Shown here: positions 18,809 through 26,303 of the stretch, one piece after another
How the letters are laid out: the number at the start of each line of letters is the position of its first letter
How positions within the stretch are numbered: the stretch's first letter is position 1
NCBI RefSeq assembly: GCF_030818935.1
Contig: NZ_JAUTBD010000001.1
Location: 2,108,001-2,172,000, forward strand
Length of the DNA stretch: 64,000 nt
DNA from: Microbacterium sp. SORGH_AS_1204
GTDB lineage: Bacteria > Actinomycetota > Actinomycetes > Actinomycetales > Microbacteriaceae
Direction of reading: 5' to 3'
Notes under the pieces: model-generated
Told to the model about the DNA's origin: nothing
What the model saw: only the letters and a program-made list of their open reading frames with translations
The model's database searches: none
Made by a program: the position numbers and the translations under genes

Positions 18809-19534
18809 GTGACACGTCCGACCCCTGCCGACGGCCCCGAGATGCCTCAGCTGCCCCTGCTCGAAGCGGGAGCGGCGGGCGCGGCGGTCGAGCTCAAGCC
18901 GACCTGGCGCGGGTGGATCCACGCGGGCACGTTCCCGGTGGCGATCGCCGCGGGGATCGTCCTCATCGCGCTCGCGCAGGGCGGTCCGGCCAGATGGGCG
19001 TCGGCGGTGTTCATGGCGACGTCCATGCTGTTGTTCGGCAACTCCGCGCTGTACCACCGGTTCCACTGGAAGCCGACGACACGCGCGGTGTTGAAGCGGA
19101 TCGACCACGCGAACATCCTGCTGCTCATCGCGGGCACGTACACGCCGATAGCGGTGCTCGCGTTGCCCACGCCCCAGACCGTGCTGCTGCTGTCGATCGT
19201 CTGGGGCGGCGCGGTGCTCGGCATCTTGTTCCGGGTGTTCTGGATCAACGCCCCCCGCTGGCTCTACGTCGCGCTGTACCTCGCCCTCGGTTGGGCCGCG
19301 GTGATGTACCTCGGCGACCTGCTCGCCGCGAACGTCGCGATGATGGTGCTCGTGGTCGTCGGCGGCCTGCTCTACACGGCCGGGGCCATCATCTACGCCC
19401 TGAAGAAGCCCAATCCGTGGCCGGGGCACTTCGGCTTCCACGAGATCTTCCACGTGTGCACCGTGCTGGCGTTCCTCTGCCACTGGACGGCGTGCCTGCT
19501 GATCGCCCTGCGGCCGGCGTATCACGGCGGCTGA
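18809..19534 (+). CDS. trhA: Hemolysin III family / PAQR-like membrane protein (TrhA)
   Basis: 241 aa with about seven hydrophobic helices after a 35-residue cytoplasmic N-terminus. Conserved PAQR/HlyIII residues are visible: SALYHRFHW in the first third, RIDHANI, and the C-terminal HFGFHEIFHVCTVLAFLCHW with three histidines likely to bind zinc. In Bacillus the homologue TrhA influences membrane lipid homeostasis; the hemolysin name is historical. It is a single gene divergent from uppS. Confidence 0.9.
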   Translation: MTRPTPADGPEMPQLPLLEAGAAGAAVELKPTWRGWIHAGTFPVAIAAGIVLIALAQGGPARWASAVFMATSMLLFGNSALYHRFHWKPTTRAVLKRIDHANILLLIAGTYTPIAVLALPTPQTVLLLSIVWGGAVLGILFRVFWINAPRWLYVALYLALGWAAVMYLGDLLAANVAMMVLVVVGGLLYTAGAIIYALKKPNPWPGHFGFHEIFHVCTVLAFLCHWTACLLIALRPAYHGG

Positions 19535-19588
19535 CGACGGGCCTACCTCGCCACCATCGCCGCACCCGCGCCGGCACCCGGCGGAACG

Positions 19589-19685
19589 CGGGAGAGGCCG
19601 GCCCGCCGCGGCGACGTCAGCTGCGGCGCGCCGGTGTCCGACGCGCGAGAGGCCGGCCCGTCGCGGCGACGTCAGTTGCGGCGCG
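19589..19685. repeat. 55-bp-spaced tandem duplication at the 3' end of a small gene
   Basis: Copy 1 (about 19589-19630) and copy 2 (about 19644-19685) match at almost every position (GAGAGGCCGGCCCG, then GCGGCGACGTCAG). The right copy contains the stop codon of the membrane protein gene at 19672-19944; the left copy repeats that stop-codon context outside the gene. Confidence 0.75.
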
Positions 19686-19944
19686 TGGTCGGGTCGATGT
19701 CGTCGTCGGTCTCGCCACCCGCGGCGGCTGCGCGCGCCTGCTCCTCGGCATCCAGCTCGGCGTTCACCTCTTCGCGATAGCGCGCGCGACGGATGCGGCG
19801 CAGCATGTCCCACACCAGCAGGAACACGGCGACCCCGATGAACGCGATGGCGGCGAAGCCGAGCGGACCGGGCGTGACGATGGACTCGTCGGGAGTGGTG
19901 GCCGGGGAGGGCGTGGTCGCGAGAGCGACGATCACGGGAAACAT
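19672..19944 (-). CDS. Small single-pass membrane protein, hypothetical
   Basis: 90 aa. A short exported N-terminus (residues 1-25, Thr/Pro-rich) leads into one membrane helix (about 28-48, FAAIAFIGVAVFLLVWDML). A basic RRIRRARYR segment and an acidic/Ala-rich cytoplasmic tail ending in TTRRN follow. The positive residues after the helix predict an N-out, C-in topology. No family is recognised. The start ATG faces the DUF4307 gene across a short divergent promoter region. Its 3' end is part of a tandem duplication. Confidence 0.7.
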   Translation of the reverse strand: MFPVIVALATTPSPATTPDESIVTPGPLGFAAIAFIGVAVFLLVWDMLRRIRRARYREEVNAELDAEEQARAAAAGGETDDDIDPTTRRN

Positions 19945-19972
19945 GGAGTCCTTCGGTCCGGGCGGAAGCGCG

Positions 19973-19978
19973 TAGCCT
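19973..19978 (+). promoter_or_regulatory. -10 box for the DUF4307 gene
   Basis: TAGCCT about 30 bases upstream of the ATG at 20008. A CCGGAGAGA ribosome-binding site follows. Confidence 0.45.
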
Positions 19979-20007
19979 GGAACTCCAGCCTAAAGCCCGG
20001 AGAGACC

Positions 20008-20403
20008 ATGACGACGCAGGCCCAGCTCGACGATCGCTATGGGCGCACGCGCTCGCCGCGGCGGCGACTGCTGGGGTGGACGATCGTGGCCGTGCTCGCG
20101 CTCGGCGCGATCGGGTACCTCGGGTGGACGACCGTCGCCGGCAGCGCGGCGTCGGTGACCGCGACCGACACCGGGTTCACCGTGAACGACGACCGCTCCG
20201 TGTCTGCGACGTTCCAGATCACCGCACCCGTGGGCCGGCCGGTCGCCTGCGCCCTCGAAGCCCGCGACGAGGAGCACGGCACCGTGGGCTGGCGGGTCGT
20301 GGAGTACCCGGCATCCGACGAGCATTCACGTGCCTTCACCGAGACCATTCCCACCTTGTCGCTGGCGACGACGGGTTTTGTCAACGCCTGCTGGGTGCCG
20401 TAA
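20008..20403 (+). CDS. DUF4307 family membrane-anchored protein
   Basis: 131 aa. The N-terminal LDDRYGRTRSPRRR is the recognisable DUF4307 lead. One membrane helix follows (about 23-43, LGWTIVAVLALGAIGYLGWTT), then a small extracytoplasmic beta domain with VTATDTGFTV, SATFQITAPVGRPVACALEA and a C-terminal NACWVP containing the second Cys. The two cysteines could form a disulfide outside the cell. In many actinobacteria this gene is found next to greA, as here. Function unknown. Confidence 0.88.
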   Translation: MTTQAQLDDRYGRTRSPRRRLLGWTIVAVLALGAIGYLGWTTVAGSAASVTATDTGFTVNDDRSVSATFQITAPVGRPVACALEARDEEHGTVGWRVVEYPASDEHSRAFTETIPTLSLATTGFVNACWVP

Positions 20404-20421
20404 ACTCGCCGAATCACGACG

Positions 20422-20444
20422 CGCCCCGGCTCGATGCCGGGGCG
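20422..20444 (+). terminator. Hairpin between the DUF4307 gene and greA
   Basis: 9-bp perfect stem CGCCCCGGC / GCCGGGGCG with a 5-nt loop, 18 bases after the stop codon. Confidence 0.65.
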
Positions 20445-20508
20445 TTCGACATATCCCCCGCCGACGGCTCGCATCGACCGCCGTCTGCGCCTCGACGAAG
20501 GAGTAACC

Positions 20509-21000
20509 GTGTCCAACGACGCTCAGGTGACGTTCCTCACGCAAGACGCCTACGACCGCCTCCACAACGAGCTGGAGCACCTTTCGACCACGGGTCGCGA
20601 AGAGATCGCGAAGCGCATCGAGGCCGCGCGCGAAGAGGGCGACCTCAAAGAGAACGGCGGCTACCACGCCGCGAAAGACGAGCAGGGCAAGCAGGAGGCG
20701 CGTATCCGCACGCTCCAGCAGCTGCTGAAGGATGCCAAGGTGGGCGAGGCGCCCGAGAGCCACGGCGTCGTCGAATCGGGCACCGTCGTGACCGCGGTGA
20801 TCGCCGGTGGCGAAGAGAAGTTCCTGCTCGGCAATCGCGAGATCGCCGCAGACTCCGAGCTCGACGTGTACAGCGAGGCGTCGCCGCTCGGCGCCGCCAT
20901 CCTCGGCCTCAAGGAGGGCGACAAGGGCTCGTACACCGCGCCGAACGGAAAGCAGATCTCGGTCGAGATCGTCAAGGTCGAGACGTACTCGGGCCAGTAA
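20509..21000 (+). CDS. greA: Transcription elongation factor GreA
   Basis: 163 aa, slightly longer than the usual 158. The N-terminal coiled coil reaches into the RNA polymerase secondary channel and carries the acidic tip (AREEGDLKENGGYHAAKDEQ, about 45-64). The C-terminal FKBP-like globular domain holds GTVVTAVI and SPLGAAILGLKEGD. It stimulates cleavage of backtracked transcripts. The GTG start has a strong AAGGAG site. A hairpin terminator follows. Confidence 0.96.
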   Translation: MSNDAQVTFLTQDAYDRLHNELEHLSTTGREEIAKRIEAAREEGDLKENGGYHAAKDEQGKQEARIRTLQQLLKDAKVGEAPESHGVVESGTVVTAVIAGGEEKFLLGNREIAADSELDVYSEASPLGAAILGLKEGDKGSYTAPNGKQISVEIVKVETYSGQ

Positions 21001-21014
21001 CCCCCCGCACGCTT

Positions 21015-21052
21015 CGCGAGCCGCTCCCCGGATGCCGGGTGGGCGGCTCGCG
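21015..21052 (+). terminator. Terminator after greA
   Basis: 10-bp stem CGCGAGCCGC / GCGGCTCGCG with an inner CCCGG-ATG-CCGGG stem, 14 bases after the stop, followed by GTTTCC. Confidence 0.75.
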
Positions 21053-21179
21053 GCGTTTCCGTTGCCCTGGCGAGTGGCCTCCGGCGTCGGCCAGACGCGC
21101 ACCAGGTCCCCGCCCCTCCGGTTGGCGCATCGGGCTTCGCTGGCGCGTGTCGTCCTGGGCGTGGCCCGCGTGTGGTGCC

Positions 21180-21320
21180 CTGGGCCCGGCCGGCGCAGAG
21201 CGTCTCGGGCCCGGCCGGCGCAGGGCGTCTCGGGCCCGGCCCGCTCAGGGCTCGCGCCCGGCCGGCGCAGGGCGTCTCGGGCCCGGCCGGCGCAGGGCTC
21301 GCGCCCGGCCGGCGCAGGCT
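21180..21320. repeat. GC-rich tandem repeat, about 22-26 bp unit, six copies
   Basis: Copies of GGGCCCGGCCGGCGCAG (one variant reads GGCCCGGCCCGCTCAG) begin near 21182, 21208, 21233, 21253, 21279 and 21301. They are joined by GGCGTCTC or GGCTCGC linkers. No open frame with gene-like signals covers the tract. Confidence 0.8.
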
Positions 21321-21384
21321 CTCCGGTTTGGGGCGCATTTCGCCACTCGGGGCGAGAATCTCCCGCCCCGAACGCCCGAATCCG

Positions 21385-21512
21385 CCCCGAACCATCGTCC
21401 GGTAGTGGCCCGAGCAGGACCGGCCCGCCGGCGCGCGTCACCACCCCGAACCATCGTCCGGTAGTGATCCGAGCAGGACCGGCCCGTCGGCGCACGACAC
21501 CACCCCGGTACA
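21385..21512. repeat. 59-bp direct repeat, two full copies and a partial third
   Basis: The unit starts CCCCGAACCATCGTCCGG at 21385 and again at 21444, with only a few substitutions across 59 bp. A third copy begins at 21503 but keeps only CCCCG before diverging. Together with the adjacent GC-rich repeat it fills the space between greA and ilvA. Confidence 0.8.
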
Positions 21513-21543
21513 CGACTCGCGCACCGGTCGACGGACGACGCTG

Positions 21544-22773
21544 TCAGTCGGGAACGACGGTCGCGACGAACCCGGCTTCTTCGAGCGTCTCGATGACGAG
21601 CGCGCGGTGTTCGGCGCCCCGCGTCTCGACGCTCAGCTGCAGGATCACCTCGCTGATCTGCAGGCCCTGCCCATGACGGGTGTGCAGCACCTCGATCACG
21701 TTCGCGCCGACGCCGGCCAGGAGCTCCGACACGCGGGCGAGCTGGCCCGGACGATCGGGTAGCGGAATGCGCAGCGACATGTAGCGACCGGATGCCGAGA
21801 GACCGTGCGCCACCACCCGCTGCAGCAGCAGCGGATCGATGTTGCCCCCCGAGAGGATCGTCACCGTAGGGCCGCTGACCGCGATCTTCCCGGCCAGGAT
21901 GGCGGCGACGCCGACGGCACCGGCGGGCTCGACGACCTGCTTGGCGCGCTCGAGGAGCACGAGGAGCGCGCGGGCGATGTCGTCTTCGGTGACGGTGACC
22001 ACCTCGTCGACGTATTGACGGATGAGCTCGAACGGCAGGTCGCCGGGTCGGGCGACCGCGATGCCGTCGGCGATCGTCGGTGTCGTCTCGACCTGCATGG
22101 GGTAGCCCGCGGCGAGCGACGACGGGTACGCCGCGGAGTTGTGGGCCTGCACGCCGATGATGCGCACCTCGCGTCCCTCGGCGGCGGCACGCGCTTTGAC
22201 GGCCGCGGCGACGCCGGCCGCGAGCCCTCCCCCGCCGATGCCGACGATGACGGTCTCGAGGTCGGGCATGTCTTCGACGAGTTCGAGACCGAGGGTGCCC
22301 TGCCCCACGACGATGTCGCGGTGGTCGAAGGGGTGGATCAGCACGGCACCGGTGCGCTCGGCGAACTCGGCGGCCAGGCGCAGCGGGGTCTCGACGGTCG
22401 CGCCCTCGAGGATCACTTCGGCTCCATAGCCGCGAGTGGCCAGCAGCTTCGGCACCGGAACGCCGAGCGGCATGAAGATGGTGGCGGCGATGCCCAGCTG
22501 CTGCGCGGCGAGAGCGACTCCCTGTGCGTGGTTGCCGGCCGAGGCGGCGACCACACCGCGCGCTCGCTCGTCGGCGGTGAGGCGCGACAGACGATACGTG
22601 GCGCCGCGGATCTTGAACGATCCCGTGCGCTGCAGGTTCTCGAGCTTCAGGTTGACCGGCGCGCCGAGCAGCTCGCTGAGGTGGAGCGACTCGTCGAGCG
22701 GGGTGCGCGTGATGATGCCGCGCAGAGCCTGCGCGGCATCCTCGAACTCGGCCAGGGTGGGAGTGTCGTTCAT
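21544..22773 (-). CDS. ilvA: Threonine ammonia-lyase (threonine dehydratase)
   Basis: 409 aa. This PLP enzyme converts threonine to 2-oxobutanoate and ammonia, the first step towards isoleucine. The PLP lysine lies in RTGSFKIRGA (about K54), the phosphate-binding loop is IGGGGLAAGV, and SAGNHAQGVA is typical of the family. A single C-terminal ACT domain (about 325-409, with IPLPDRPGQLARVSELLAGVGANV) provides allosteric control. The length matches the short form rather than the ~510-aa form with two ACT-like repeats. The ATG overlaps the stop of the upstream transporter gene. Confidence 0.94.
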   Translation of the reverse strand: MNDTPTLAEFEDAAQALRGIITRTPLDESLHLSELLGAPVNLKLENLQRTGSFKIRGATYRLSRLTADERARGVVAASAGNHAQGVALAAQQLGIAATIFMPLGVPVPKLLATRGYGAEVILEGATVETPLRLAAEFAERTGAVLIHPFDHRDIVVGQGTLGLELVEDMPDLETVIVGIGGGGLAAGVAAAVKARAAAEGREVRIIGVQAHNSAAYPSSLAAGYPMQVETTPTIADGIAVARPGDLPFELIRQYVDEVVTVTEDDIARALLVLLERAKQVVEPAGAVGVAAILAGKIAVSGPTVTILSGGNIDPLLLQRVVAHGLSASGRYMSLRIPLPDRPGQLARVSELLAGVGANVIEVLHTRHGQGLQISEVILQLSVETRGAEHRALVIETLEEAGFVATVVPD

Positions 22774-23960
22774 GATCTCCTTGCGCGGTTGCGCGGAACG
22801 GTCTGCCAGATGAGATCTCGGGATGCCAGGGCTTCGCCCTCGTGCTGCCACGCCTTCTGGCTGAGGTAGACGGACACGACGTTGACGAACGCCGCGAGGG
22901 GAACCGCGAAGAGGGCGCCGGCGATGCCCCCCACCATCGCGCCGCCGGCGACGACGAGGACGACCGCGAGCGGGTGCACCTTGACCGCCGATCCCATGAG
23001 GATGGGCTGCAGGATGTGGCTTTCGATCTGCTGCACCGCGAGCACGACGATGAGCATGAACAGGGCGATCAGCGGGCCGTTGTAGACCAGCGCGATGAAC
23101 ACGGCGAGGGCACCGGTGGCGACCGCGCCCACGAACGGGATGAAAGCGCCGAGGAAGACGAGGACCCCGATGGGGATCGACAGCGGGACGCCGAGGAGGA
23201 AGGCACCGAGGCCGATGCCGATCGCGTCGATCGTGGCGACGAGCAGCTGTGTGCGCGCGTAGCTCTTGACCGTTCGCCAGCCGGCGCGGCCGGCGCCGTC
23301 GACCGCGGGGCGAGCGGCGCGCGGGAACAGCCGCGTCGTCCACCGCCAGATGCCCCCGCCGTCGGCCAGCAGGCACAGGAGGATGAAGAGGGTCAACAGC
23401 AGTCCCGCACCGACGTGGCCGAGCGTCGTGCCGATCGCCAGGGCGCCGGTCCACAGCACCTCCGCCTGCTGCTGCAGGAACGTGCCCGCCTGCTGCAGAC
23501 CGTCGTCGATCTGTCGCGAGCTGAGGTGCAGCGGGCCGTCGATGAGGTATTGCCGGAACTGCTCGACGGCCTGAGTGGTGCGCACGCGTACGGACCCGAA
23601 CTCACGGGTGATCTGCCAGACGGCGAGCCAGATGAGGCCCGTGATGATCGCGATGGTGCCGAGCACCGTCACAACGATGGCCAGCCACCGCGGCCAGCGA
23701 TGACGGATGAGCAACGAGAAGCCCGGCCATACCAGCGCTGTCACGAGGATCGCCACCAGCAGCGGGATGACGAGCAACTTCAACTGGATGACCAGGAAGA
23801 CGACGACGGCGAGAGCCGCCGCGATGACCAGCAGGCGCCAGGCGTAGGCCGTGGCCTGGCGCAGCGCCGGTGGGATCGGCGGCTGCAGGTCGCTCGAGAC
23901 GGTACGCCGCCTCAGGGCGTCGAGCAACGATCCGCGGGGTTCGGGATCGGCGCCACTCAT
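22770..23960 (-). CDS. AI-2E family transporter
   Basis: 396 aa with about eight hydrophobic segments: a pair near 44-82, one near 95-120, and a cluster from 195 to 370. The C-terminal half carries the family pattern GVPLSIPIGVLVFLGAFIPFVGAVATG and QQIESHILQPILMG. The family includes the E. coli TqsA exporter and Na+/H+ antiporters, so the substrate cannot be inferred. Its TGA overlaps the ilvA ATG (ATGA), so ilvA is translationally coupled. The start ATG has TAGGCT six bases upstream, a leaderless arrangement. Confidence 0.9.
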   Translation of the reverse strand: MSGADPEPRGSLLDALRRRTVSSDLQPPIPPALRQATAYAWRLLVIAAALAVVVFLVIQLKLLVIPLLVAILVTALVWPGFSLLIRHRWPRWLAIVVTVLGTIAIITGLIWLAVWQITREFGSVRVRTTQAVEQFRQYLIDGPLHLSSRQIDDGLQQAGTFLQQQAEVLWTGALAIGTTLGHVGAGLLLTLFILLCLLADGGGIWRWTTRLFPRAARPAVDGAGRAGWRTVKSYARTQLLVATIDAIGIGLGAFLLGVPLSIPIGVLVFLGAFIPFVGAVATGALAVFIALVYNGPLIALFMLIVVLAVQQIESHILQPILMGSAVKVHPLAVVLVVAGGAMVGGIAGALFAVPLAAFVNVVSVYLSQKAWQHEGEALASRDLIWQTVPRNRARRS

Positions 23961-23966
23961 CCCGCC

Positions 23967-23972
23967 AGCCTA
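23967..23972 (-). promoter_or_regulatory. -10 box of the leaderless AI-2E transporter/ilvA operon
   Basis: Minus-strand TAGGCT separated by six bases (GGCGGG) from the ATG at 23960. Confidence 0.6.
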
Positions 23973-24022
23973 CCGCCGCCCTTCGGCATCGTCGTTCGCG
24001 GGCCGATGTCGGGGGTCGCGGC

Positions 24023-24028
24023 TAGCGT
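24023..24028 (+). promoter_or_regulatory. -10 box of the YcaQ-like gene
   Basis: TAGCGT followed by seven bases (GAAGGAC) and the ATG at 24036. GAAGGA could also act as a ribosome-binding site on a longer transcript. Confidence 0.5.
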
Positions 24029-24035
24029 GAAGGAC

Positions 24036-25277
24036 ATGACCTCGACCTTGCGCCGTGCCGAGGCGCGCCGCATCGCCCTCGCCGCTCAGGGATTCGCGCG
24101 GCCGCGCCCCGAGGCGGTCGGAACGCGGCAGATCTCCGCCGCGCTGCGCCGCATGCGCGTCCTGCAGATCGATTCGGTCAACGTCTTCGCGCGCTCCCAC
24201 TACATGCCGCTGTTCGCCCGTCTGGGAGCGTACGACACCGCTCTGCTCGACCGTCTCGCCTTCTCGCGTCGACCGACGTGGGTCGAGTCGTGGGCGCACG
24301 TGGCGTCGCTCGTCTCGGTCGACGACTGGCCGCTCCTGCAATTCCGCCGCGACGACCTGCGCCGCAAGTACGGCAGCGACGCGTGGGCAGAAGCCAACGC
24401 GCCCCTGCTGCAGTGGCTCCGCGATGAGTTGGCCGCCCGCGGGCCGCTGCGCCCGGCCGAGATCGACCACGACGCTCGCAGCGGGTCACGCGGCTCGTGG
24501 TGGGGCTGGGACGATGTCAAGAACGGTCTCGAGCGCCTCTGGCTGTTCGGCGAGGTGGCGATCGCCGGGCGGCGGGGCTTCGAGCGCCGATACGCCCTCG
24601 CGTCCGACGTGCTGCCGGCCCCCGCGCTCGAAACGACGGTTCCCCGCGCCGAGGCGATCACCGAGCTCACGCGGCGGGCGGCTCTCGCCTACGGCGTCGC
24701 CACGGCATCCGATCTCGCCGACTACTGGCGCATCCGCGACCGTCCGGCGGTGCTCGCCGGCATCCGCCAGCTGGTCGACGCGGGAGAACTGATCCCGGTC
24801 GAGGTCGACGGGTGGCAGATCGCCGGCCGCCCGGCGAAGGCATGGCTGCATCGCGAGGCGGCGCGCCCGCGCCGGGTAGACGCCGCGGCTCTGCTCACCC
24901 CGTTCGACCCCGTGGTCTGGTACCGCGACCGCGCCGAGCGCCTCTTCGATTTCGACTACCGCATCGAGATCTACACGCCCGCGCCCCGACGCCGGTTCGG
25001 CTACTACTCGCTGCCGGTTCTGATCGGCGACGACGTCGTGGGCCGGCTCGACCTCAAGGCCGACCGCGCGTCGAGCGCCCTGCGCGTGCAGTCGGCATGG
25101 TGGGAGCGGGGGGCACCGCCGGATGCCGCCGACCGTGTCGCCGCGGAGCTGCTCTCGGCTGCGCGGTGGCAGGGCCTCGACCGCGTCACGGTCGCACGCT
25201 GGGGCGACGCGTCGGACGCCATCGCCGGCGCTCTCGCGGCCGAGAGACACGACCACCCCGACGGTCGGGCGAACTGA
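24036..25277 (+). CDS. Winged-helix protein of the YcaQ/AlkX crosslink-glycosylase family
   Basis: 413 aa, typical length. The N-terminal region shows the family's catalytic pattern, LQIDSVNVFARSHYMPLFARLG (QxD at about residues 46-48). HVASLVSVDDWPLL and a central winged-helix segment follow, with the C-terminal LLTPFDPVVWYRDRAERLFDFDYRIEIYTP and GRLDLKADR. E. coli YcaQ (AlkX) removes alkylated bases from DNA interstrand crosslinks. By similarity this is a candidate DNA glycosylase; the Q-x-D motif is intact. It is monocistronic with a downstream terminator. Confidence 0.9.
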   Translation: MTSTLRRAEARRIALAAQGFARPRPEAVGTRQISAALRRMRVLQIDSVNVFARSHYMPLFARLGAYDTALLDRLAFSRRPTWVESWAHVASLVSVDDWPLLQFRRDDLRRKYGSDAWAEANAPLLQWLRDELAARGPLRPAEIDHDARSGSRGSWWGWDDVKNGLERLWLFGEVAIAGRRGFERRYALASDVLPAPALETTVPRAEAITELTRRAALAYGVATASDLADYWRIRDRPAVLAGIRQLVDAGELIPVEVDGWQIAGRPAKAWLHREAARPRRVDAAALLTPFDPVVWYRDRAERLFDFDYRIEIYTPAPRRRFGYYSLPVLIGDDVVGRLDLKADRASSALRVQSAWWERGAPPDAADRVAAELLSAARWQGLDRVTVARWGDASDAIAGALAAERHDHPDGRAN

Positions 25278-25279
25278 CG

Positions 25280-25307
25280 CGCCCCCTCCGCCGCAGCGGA
25301 GGGGGCG
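25280..25307. terminator. Bidirectional hairpin between convergent YcaQ-like and lemA genes
   Basis: 12-bp perfect stem CGCCCCCTCCGC / GCGGAGGGGGCG with a 4-nt loop. It lies 3 bases after the plus-strand stop and 6 bases past the minus-strand stop. Confidence 0.8.
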
Positions 25308-25312
25308 TTCGA

Positions 25313-25882
25313 TCAGAACTGCACGCGAGGTGGTTCCGCGATCGCGGCACCGTCGACGACTTCGAAGAACTCCCGCTCATGGAAGCCGAGCTGGCGGGCG
25401 AACAGATTGTTGGGGAACACCTTGATCTTGGTGTTCAGCTCTCGTACACCGCCGTTGTAGAACCGCCGCGACGCCTGGATCTTGTCTTCGGTGTCGACGA
25501 TGGAGTGCTGGAGCTGGAGGAAGTTCTGGCTCGCCTGAAGCTGCGGGTACGCCTCGGCGACGACGAACAGCGACTTGAGCGCCTGCTGCATGTGTCCCTC
25601 GGCGACACCGGCCTCGGCGGGGCTCTGGGCCGACAGTGTCTCGGCGCGGGCTCGGGTGACGTTCTCGAACACGGCCTTCTCGTGCGCCGCGTATCCCTTC
25701 ACCGTCTCGATGAGATTGGGAAGGAGGTCAGCACGGCGCTTGAGCTGCACCGTGATGTCGCTCCAGGCTTCGTCGACGCGAACGTTGAGGGCGACCAGGG
25801 CGTTGTAGGTGGCCCAGAGATAGATCCCGGCGATCACCAGGATGCCGACGATCACAAGGACCGGTACGAGCCACTCCCACAT
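25313..25882 (-). CDS. LemA family protein
   Basis: 189 aa. One N-terminal membrane helix (about 4-24, WLVPVLVIVGILVIAGIYLW) is followed by a helical bundle with the classic LemA pattern: YNALVALNVRVDEAWSDITVQLKRRADLLPNLIETVKGYAAHE, then VTRARAE, SLFVVAEAYPQL, and RRFYNGGVRELNTKIKVFPNNLFA. Function remains unclear. Family members are membrane-anchored and sometimes linked to two-component signalling. It is monocistronic, with a TAGACT -10 box about 35 bases upstream of the ATG. Confidence 0.93.
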   Translation of the reverse strand: MWEWLVPVLVIVGILVIAGIYLWATYNALVALNVRVDEAWSDITVQLKRRADLLPNLIETVKGYAAHEKAVFENVTRARAETLSAQSPAEAGVAEGHMQQALKSLFVVAEAYPQLQASQNFLQLQHSIVDTEDKIQASRRFYNGGVRELNTKIKVFPNNLFARQLGFHEREFFEVVDGAAIAEPPRVQF

Positions 25883-25916
25883 AAGTCCCCACACTTCCGT
25901 TCGCGAGATTCCCCTC

Positions 25917-25922
25917 AGTCTA
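25917..25922 (-). promoter_or_regulatory. -10 box of lemA promoter
   Basis: Minus-strand TAGACT about 34 bases before the lemA ATG. Confidence 0.4.
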
Positions 25923-26017
25923 ACGACCGGGTCGAGCTGCGACCGGGCGGTGGTATGGACTCCCAGGGGATCCGGATCGAGCCGGCGACAGAGCGCGGCA
26001 CGGTGGTGTGCGTGCTG

Positions 26018-26090
26018 TACCCCCGGTGGGACTCGAACCCACACTGAAGCGATTTTAAGTCGCCTGCCTCTGCCATTGGGCTACGGGGGC
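26018..26090 (-). tRNA. tRNA with anticodon UAA and a short variable loop (nominal tRNA-Leu)
   Basis: 73 nt from G1 (26090) to discriminator A73 (26018). The acceptor stem is GCCCCCG / CGGGGGT (a G1-U72 wobble). The D stem is GCCC/AGGC with one mismatch. The anticodon stem is GGCGA/TCGCT with loop CTTAAAA, giving anticodon TAA at positions 34-36. The variable loop is only five bases (TCAGT), and the T arm is a perfect GTGGG-TTCGAGT-CCCAC. CCA is not encoded. The anticodon reads the leucine codon UUA, but bacterial tRNA-Leu has a long class II variable arm that is absent here. The amino acid it carries is therefore uncertain. Confidence 0.8.
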
Positions 26091-26256
26091 CCGTCGCTCC
26101 ACCGTATCGCGGTGGGCTCGGGATCATCGCCCGCCCGGAGCGTGACGTCGAGAGGTCTGCCGGTCCTCCCGCGCCGACGATGTCCCGGCAGCTCCCCGCC
26201 ACCCTGGAGGGCACGTTGATGCCGGAAGAGGCTGACGGGACAGCACGCGCGGACGC

Positions 26257-26292
26257 GAAGACCCCCGCACCCACCCGGGCGCGGGGGTCTTC
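26257..26292 (-). terminator. Terminator after ndh
   Basis: 12-bp perfect stem GAAGACCCCCGC / GCGGGGGTCTTC around a 12-nt loop, 12 bases past the ndh stop codon. Confidence 0.8.
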
Positions 26293-26303
26293 GGATGACG
26301 CGA

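Noticed and set aside
22842..24035. N-terminal extension of the YcaQ-like protein
   Set aside because: The upstream in-frame stretch runs antisense to the AI-2E transporter gene, and the -10 box plus ATG at 24036 fix a later start.
26018..26090. Ordinary tRNA-Leu(UAA), class II
   Set aside because: The variable region is five bases, so it cannot be the standard class II form. I keep it as tRNA with uncertain identity.
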